From: Entrophospora sp. SA101
Taxonomy: Eukaryota > Glomeromycota > Glomeromycetes > Entrophosporales > Entrophosporaceae
Reading direction: 5' to 3'
Assembly (NCBI GenBank): GCA_958430865.1
Contig: CAUDNR010000280.1
Coordinates: 16,311-49,606 of the forward strand
DNA length: 33,296 nucleotides
The notes under the pieces are model-generated. The model ran no database searches. It was given only the letters and a program-made list of their open reading frames with translations, and was not told where the DNA came from. The translations under genes and the position numbers were made by a program. This document shows positions 30,349 through 33,296 of this stretch, piece by piece (the first letter of the stretch is position 1; every line of letters begins with the position of its first letter).

Positions 30349-32661
30349 TCATACCACACCTTTGTGTTTTGATTTTGTGGTTTTATCAGCCAATACATAA
30401 TGGTAAAGTTTAGAGCGAATTTGGTATGATTTTGCAATTACATTATTAGGAAATTCATCTTTGAATAATCCAATAACTTTAGAATTATTAAGATCAAATA
30501 AATCTGGCCTTTCTGCCATATCCTTATAAATATCCTCAGTTTCAGTCATAAATATAAAAGAATCTGTAGCCATATAACCAAGAATGGCTTTATTGGCTTA
30601 TTAAGAGTTACCTCTTGTTTGCCTAAGTGGACTCCTACTAATTCTTCAGATAATTGGCAGGCATATTTAAATGATGGTTTATTTACTTTTTTTTGTCATC
30701 ATCTTTATTCCGCATTGGCATGAGTTTTACATCATGATAATTTCAAACATTTTCCATAGTTTTACCATAGGATGCATTATTCATAAGTTTGAAGAAATCT
30801 TTTTCAAAATCATTAGTAGCTTTTTGACGCATTTCAGTATTAAATTTGATATATGATGCAAGCCAATTAGTTTTCTCAAATGATAAAATTTCATAAACTT
30901 CATCTATAACTAAACCCAATTTTACGTAATATTGAAGCTCTAGATAATGTATAACATAATTATCCCATGGGCCAAGATGAGTAACTAATTTATTTGTTGA
31001 TGAAAATCAATTATTATCTAATTTTTTTATTTGCTCCTTATTATGATAACTAAGCCAATTGTGTTTTACTGGAATATTTTCAATCACTGGTGGTAAATCC
31101 TTAAGTTTATCATGAGTGGCTATAGGAAAATGTGCTTTTATTATGTTTATAAAATATCCTCAATGTGCATCAGCATTTGTTTTGAGAATTCTTTTAAGCC
31201 ATTTATTTTGTAATTCTGGATTACCATTTAAATGTGCCCTATGTTCCTCCCACTTACAATTCCTAATAGGAAGAAGTTGACTCATTGCCCAACCATATAA
31301 ATTATTTGCATTGACATATGAAATCCATGTAGTTGGTTTAGTTGGATCAAATTCAGTACCCATTTTTGGATTATTGGCTTTAAAATATCAATGACAAGCT
31401 AATGAAATACCTCCTCTTTTGGCTTTTTCGATAAAATTGTGCATTGATATATCTGTAAAGAGCTCAATTTCAACTCCAGACATTTTTAACATTGCATCCC
31501 ATGTTAATGAAACTGTAGATACATAATGGCTTGGATCGAGTTTATATTGTTTCATGGAATTTTTGCAGAATGTATTCCATATATCTGAAAGAAGAAGTAC
31601 ATCTGTTTTTAGGTATAAATAATGGTAATCTCCTAAATTTTTGCAACCAAATGTTTTCCAAATATTTTGTGCTTGCTCATCATATTCTTTTTGTGGTATT
31701 TTTCTGCCAAGTTTACTATTAAATTTTTCAATAGGAGGAAGCTCAGTTTTTAAAAATCTTTCAAGAGAATCAATATATTCATAAGGATAAATCCCCTTTT
31801 GACAAACCATTGCAATTTGTTCTTTTGTATAATTTTTATAATGTTTTACTGTTATTTTATGTTTTTCAAGTGTCCCAAAGCAACGTTCTTTATCTAATCA
31901 ATGAAAATGTGAGCATGTTGAATCTTTACATTTTATTGCGCCTAAGTTATTGGCAAGACTTGATAAACTAGAATTCATAAATTGGTATGAATCCATATAT
32001 TTTATTTGGCCTACTTTCATTGTTTTGTATTGTCCAAAAGTTTCTGCAATAACACAAATTTGATGCACACCAGCTGATTTAGCTACTGATTGGCAAATTA
32101 AATGTGAGTCATATCCTCTAAAATTATGAATTATTACAGGAATTGGAGCTTCCATGGTTTAATTTTAAGTTGTAAATTACAATTACTATGGGCTGCTCCA
32201 CAGAATTTTCCAGTCATATGACAGTGGTCCCAAACCTTTATACCTTTACTACATTCAGTTTTAATATTTTCATCAATTTTTTCAACTTTAAACGTTAATG
32301 TTGAAGTATCTTCTTTTTTCTTATACAGTTCTTCTATTTTGTTATCAAGAGAAATGCTTTTTTTTTCTAATTGAGCTATTTTTTCTTCATCTATTCTAAA
32401 TGCTCCATTGCAAATCCAGCATTTATCTGCATTATCAATTTTTTTTTGATATTCATCATTTATGATTTTATCCACATTTACTGCAAGTACCTCATTTATT
32501 TTTTTAAGCTCATAGTCCATTTTTCTTACAAATTCTTCTGTAGCATTAGTACCATGATAAATAAATGGAACTCAGGTTTCTCCAGTATCAATCCAATGAA
32601 CCAAATAAGCAAAACTATTAGCAGTAACATAGCGGGCTTTATCTGTGATTGGTTGATCCAT
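30349..32661 (-). pseudogene. Decayed DNA polymerase B (organellar/viral-type, Polinton-like) element
   Basis: On the minus strand, from ATG 32661, fragments follow the order seen in fungal Polinton/plasmid-like PolB proteins. First is a Cys/His finger resembling endonuclease VII (CWICNGAF...DHCHMTGKFCGAAHSNCN), then an exonuclease block (HNFRGYDSHLI; DSYQFMNSSLSSL), DYHYLYLKTDVLLL, polymerase motif A (YVNANNLYGWAMSQ), motif B (KLMNNASYGKTMENV), a motif C-like ATDSF, then FKDEFPNNVI and KLYHYVLAD. Motif A has Asn, and motif C Ala, where catalytic Asp is expected. In-frame TGAs: 32572-32574, 31898-31900, 31388-31390, 31160-31162, 31007-31009, 30743-30745. There is a one-base frame change near 32155, another before about 30700, and a deletion between the FKYACQLSEE-like block and motif C. 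Truncated at the 3' end. Non-functional. Confidence 0.85.
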
Positions 32662-32969
32662 AAAGAAATTGATTGGATAATTTTATAATATGCCAATCAT
32701 TATTAAAACTTTCAAGAAAATAAAATAAATATATCTTAGCAATATTTTTTATTTGTAATTGGTGGTAAATAATTCAGCAAAAACATTAGGCGAAAACTCT
32801 TACTATAATTACTATGTAATAAAGTACACCTATGGTTTGAAACAGCATATCCTATAACATTGAAAACCAACAAATGTATCATTTACTCACTACTTGATAT
32901 ATTAAATTATTACATAGTTCTTATCTAATGAATGAAAGATATTGAATATTAGATATTGATATATTAAAT

Positions 32970-33122
32970 CTTGAATAAATTATAAATATTATAAATTATA
33001 AATATTAAATTGTATTAAATAAATTATAAATATTAAATTGTATTAAATAAATTATATATATTATAAATTATAAATATTAAATTGTATTAAATAAATTATA
33101 ATTATTAATATTTATAATTTAT
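32970..33122. repeat. AT-only tandem repeat, unit about 29-40 bp
   Basis: Repeats of ATTATAAATATTAAATTG followed by TATTAAATAA, at least three full units with internal ATTATAAATAT palindromic elements. It ends in an inverted ATTATTAATATTTATAATTT. The region 32662-32969 to its left has no gene. Confidence 0.8.
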
Positions 33123-33296
33123 TCATACATTCTCACCATAGAATAATAACACCATTATAACCAACTCATATCTTCTTTTGGTTCAGTAATCCTTTACATG
33201 ACATGATTTAGAACTATGAAAATAGTGCAAGAATTATGATTAACGTTTATAAATGTACCTTCTAACAAATTAAATAAAATACAAAAGAATAATTTA
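33123..33296. other. Window end, nothing recognised
   Basis: AT-rich sequence without coding or repeat signal. Confidence 0.4.

Noticed and set aside
30349..32661. UGA read as Trp (mitochondrial-type code) in the PolB relic
   Set aside because: The clearest TGA positions correspond to family Arg rather than Trp, TGG is also used, and frameshifts plus lost catalytic Asp show the copy is dead anyway.

Overview
The window reads as AT-rich nuclear DNA of a filamentous fungus, most likely an arbuscular mycorrhizal (Glomeromycotina, Rhizophagus-like) species. Reasons: many short introns (about 65-100 nt) with GT...TTTAG borders; an F-box/LRR-type protein and a fungal-type amino-acid permease; a eukaryotic tRNA-Gln with internal promoter boxes; and dense pogo/Tigger, Tc1, hAT-like and DNA-polymerase-B element debris. 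The species assignment is inference, because no marker locus is present.

Layout. 1-361: C-terminus and 3' end of a pogo/Tigger-like transposon. 362-1250: minisatellite of about 84.5 bp, interrupted by a 149-bp MITE. 1260-2620: repeat-rich (tRNA-derived SINE-like unit, GC-rich island, hAT-type MITE). 2968-4418: broken, 5'-truncated DNA topoisomerase I copy. 4419-9970: no intact gene; holds a 1.05-kb Tigger-like element with an hAT-type MITE nested in it. 9975-17235: large imperfect inverted duplication, each arm with an intact two-exon claudin/SUR7-like four-TM gene; the spacer holds a second (direct) duplication, minisatellites and a Tc1 relic. 18312-18492: short element with near-perfect terminal inverted repeats. 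19065-19136: tRNA-Gln(CUG). 19234-22556: minus strand, a two-exon small membrane protein and an 11-exon amino-acid permease carrying an in-frame TAG. 23120-25235: hairpins and a probable 2-kb repeat element. 25302-25655: uncertain small ORF. 26110-28041: F-box protein. 28280-29011: NDUFS4 (mitochondrial complex I). 30349-32661: decayed protein-primed-type DNA polymerase B element. 32970-33122: AT-rich tandem repeat.

The genes do not form an operon or an obvious shared pathway. The intact ones (two SUR7-like genes, small membrane protein, F-box protein, NDUFS4, tRNA-Gln) are ordinary nuclear loci separated by mobile-element debris. The main unifying theme is decay. In-frame stops in the polymerase relic are all TGA, and the clearest sit where the family has Arg. 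TOP1 shows the same CGA-to-TGA type change, suggesting CpG-methylation deamination. I see no convincing new defence or mobile system. The best leads are the inverted SUR7-like duplication, the CpG-decay signature, the stop-bearing permease, and the short element families whose target-site duplications can be read directly.
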